From NCBI GenBank assembly GCA_900552705.1, contig USAX01000120.1, positions 1 through 6,036 of the forward strand: a stretch of DNA of 6,036 bases, given 5' to 3'. Of this stretch, positions 5,305-6,036 are shown one piece after another. This stretch comes from an uncultured Collinsella sp. (GTDB lineage Bacteria; Actinomycetota; Coriobacteriia; Coriobacteriales; Coriobacteriaceae). The position numbers and the translations under genes were made by a program. Position 1 is the stretch's first letter. Each line of letters starts with the position of its first letter. The notes beneath the pieces were generated by a model. It was not told where the DNA came from. It searched no databases and saw nothing but the letters and a program-made list of their open reading frames with translations.

Positions 5305-5340
5305 ATGGCAATCTGATGTTATCTAACATCAGATTGCCAT
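5305..5340. promoter_or_regulatory. Palindromic operator of the toxin-antitoxin operon
   Basis: A perfect inverted repeat: 17-base arms 5305-5321 (starting ATGGCAATCTGATG) and 5324-5340, separated by TC. It starts 30 bases after the LOG gene stop and ends 10 bases before a TATACT -10 box, covering where the -35 should be. RelB/DinJ-type antitoxins bind such dyads through their ribbon-helix-helix domain to repress their own promoter. It could also act as a weak terminator for the LOG gene, since TTTATATT follows. Confidence 0.7.
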
Positions 5341-5350
5341 TTATATTGGG

Positions 5351-5356
5351 TATACT
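5351..5356 (+). promoter_or_regulatory. -10 element of the toxin-antitoxin promoter
   Basis: TATACT lies 31 bases before the antitoxin ATG. The matching -35 window (ATCAGA, 17-base spacing) is poor and buried in the palindrome. TATATT at 5342-5347 is an alternative -10. The transcript would start near 5363, just before the AGGAGG ribosome binding site (5376-5381, 6 bases before the ATG). Confidence 0.5.
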
Positions 5357-5387
5357 GGTGTAAAAGACGAGGGCGAGGAGGTCGCAA

Positions 5388-5687
5388 ATGTCTACAGCAA
5401 CAGTTAAGCCTACGACGGTTCGAATCGAAGAGGGGCTCAAGGAGCAGGCGACTGAGTTCTTGGATTCGGTCGGCCTCAGCCTCAATTCCTATCTCAATCT
5501 TGCCGTTCGGCAGCTGGTAAATCAGCGAAAGATTCCTTTTGAGATTGTAGGAAGGGCGGAGGTGCCCAACGAGGTGACGAGGCGCGCCATGGTGATCGCC
5601 GAGGCTCATGAGCTGGGGATTTTGCCGGACGATAGCCTGTCATTCAATAACGCTGATGAGCTTATGTCATTCCTCGATGAGGAATAG
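5388..5687 (+). CDS. Type II antitoxin, RelB/DinJ family
   Basis: This 99-residue protein should bind and neutralise the toxin encoded just downstream and repress the shared promoter. Residues 8-50 (TTVRIEEGLKEQATEFL, then SLNSYLNLAVRQLV) have the pattern of a RelB/DinJ ribbon-helix-helix domain: a short beta strand, helix, turn with the small residues before NSYLN, and a second helix. The typical KIPFEI follows at 48-53. The C-terminal third ends in a charged segment (DDSLSFNNADELMSFLDEE) of the sort that folds on the toxin. AGGAGG 6 bases upstream supports the start. Two bases separate its stop from the toxin ATG, and the toxin's GAGGA ribosome binding site (5679-5683) lies inside its last codons, so translation is probably coupled. 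The palindromic operator lies upstream. Base composition is more AT-rich than the flanking genes, which fits acquisition by transfer. Confidence 0.93.
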   Translation: MSTATVKPTTVRIEEGLKEQATEFLDSVGLSLNSYLNLAVRQLVNQRKIPFEIVGRAEVPNEVTRRAMVIAEAHELGILPDDSLSFNNADELMSFLDEE

Positions 5688-5689
5688 CG

Positions 5690-5998
5690 ATGTTCGAGAT
5701 TAAAGTCGAGGCTCAATTTAAGGTGGACTACAAACGAACGATGCGCATGCATCCGCAGCTAAAAAGTGAGTTTAAAGCGGCGGTTGCAGAGCTTGTGGCT
5801 CATGGGTCACTTCCGGCGGAGTATGGCGCCCACGAGCTCTCAAACCCGGGCGGAAACTACAACGGCCACATCGATTTCCACCTATCCGATGGCTTGGTCG
5901 ATGTGGTCGTTCTTTATCTTCCCCATAAGACTAACCCAGTGATTAGGCTGGTGAGAATGGGCACTCATCAGGAACTGTTTCAGGGTCCGCTGGGCTGA
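5690..5998 (+). CDS. Type II toxin, YafQ family (RelE superfamily mRNA interferase)
   Basis: A 102-residue basic protein expected to cleave mRNA in the ribosomal A site and halt translation until bound by the upstream antitoxin. Compared with E. coli YafQ from memory: LPAEYGAHEL (41-50) matches the stretch carrying His50, here His48; GHIDFH (59-64) matches the GYRDAH motif, giving Asp62 and His64; and MGTHQELF (90-97) matches GTHAALF, giving His93 and Phe97. The catalytic residues I can align are therefore kept and the toxin looks intact. The segment after His64 (LSDGLVDVVVLY) is about three residues longer than in YafQ and has no Trp at the Asp67-Trp68 position. Its stop is 2 codons past a GPLG end. 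It overlaps no other gene and shares the antitoxin's transcript. Confidence 0.92.
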   Translation: MFEIKVEAQFKVDYKRTMRMHPQLKSEFKAAVAELVAHGSLPAEYGAHELSNPGGNYNGHIDFHLSDGLVDVVVLYLPHKTNPVIRLVRMGTHQELFQGPLG

Positions 5999-6036
5999 TC
6001 GCCGATTTCTAAGTTGCGGTGGAATAGGGATTGATT

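Noticed and set aside
5999..6036. Possible element at the right edge (TTGCGGTGGAATAGGG)
   Set aside because: Only 38 bases are visible after the toxin stop; nothing can be supported.

Overview
The window looks like chromosomal DNA from a GC-rich, gut-type actinobacterium. The best guess is the Coriobacteriia, possibly Collinsella. This rests on base composition and GC-ending codon use, an actinobacterial-style LOG-family protein, and a short-chain dehydrogenase that closely resembles the 12-alpha-hydroxysteroid dehydrogenases of bile-acid-modifying gut anaerobes. The assignment is inference from remembered protein families, not a database match.

Layout from left to right. (1) Positions 1-1613, minus strand: a long reading frame, open at the left edge, encodes at least 537 residues with a very acidic N-terminus followed by an Ala/Glu/Arg-rich coiled coil. 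It has a good ribosome binding site, and it explains the long plus-strand frames over the same interval as antisense shadows. (2) Positions 1614-1907: divergent intergenic region with candidate promoter elements and a GC-rich hairpin just before the next gene's ribosome binding site. (3) Positions 1908-2708, plus: a 266-residue SDR, probably an NADP(H)-dependent 12-alpha-hydroxysteroid dehydrogenase. (4) Positions 2709-3162: a repeat-rich gap holding a 12-bp hairpin, a terminator nested inside a larger palindrome, a 17-bp tandem duplication, a REP-like dyad and a 21-bp hairpin, ending with the tgt promoter. (5) Positions 3163-4302, plus: tgt, tRNA-guanine transglycosylase, with all catalytic and zinc residues. 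(6) Positions 4303-4515: a structured gap ending in an intrinsic terminator that almost touches the next ribosome binding site. (7) Positions 4516-5274, plus: a LOG-family (TIGR00730-type) nucleotide-processing protein. (8) Positions 5305-5998, plus: a compact type II toxin-antitoxin module, with a 17-2-17 palindromic operator overlapping the promoter, then a RelB/DinJ-type antitoxin and a YafQ-type toxin. The last 38 bases show nothing I can assign.

How the genes work together: apart from the toxin-antitoxin pair, the genes look like independent units, each with its own ribosome binding site and mostly separated by terminators or hairpins. The SDR would act on host bile acids, Tgt modifies tRNA anticodons with a queuosine precursor, and LOG-type enzymes hydrolyse nucleoside monophosphates. 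The toxin-antitoxin operon is visibly more AT-rich than its neighbours and sits like a small acquired cassette behind the LOG gene. I do not see a wholly new multi-gene system. The most notable items are the bile-acid enzyme with an enlarged cofactor loop, the unidentified coiled-coil gene, and the dense palindromic repeats between the SDR and tgt.
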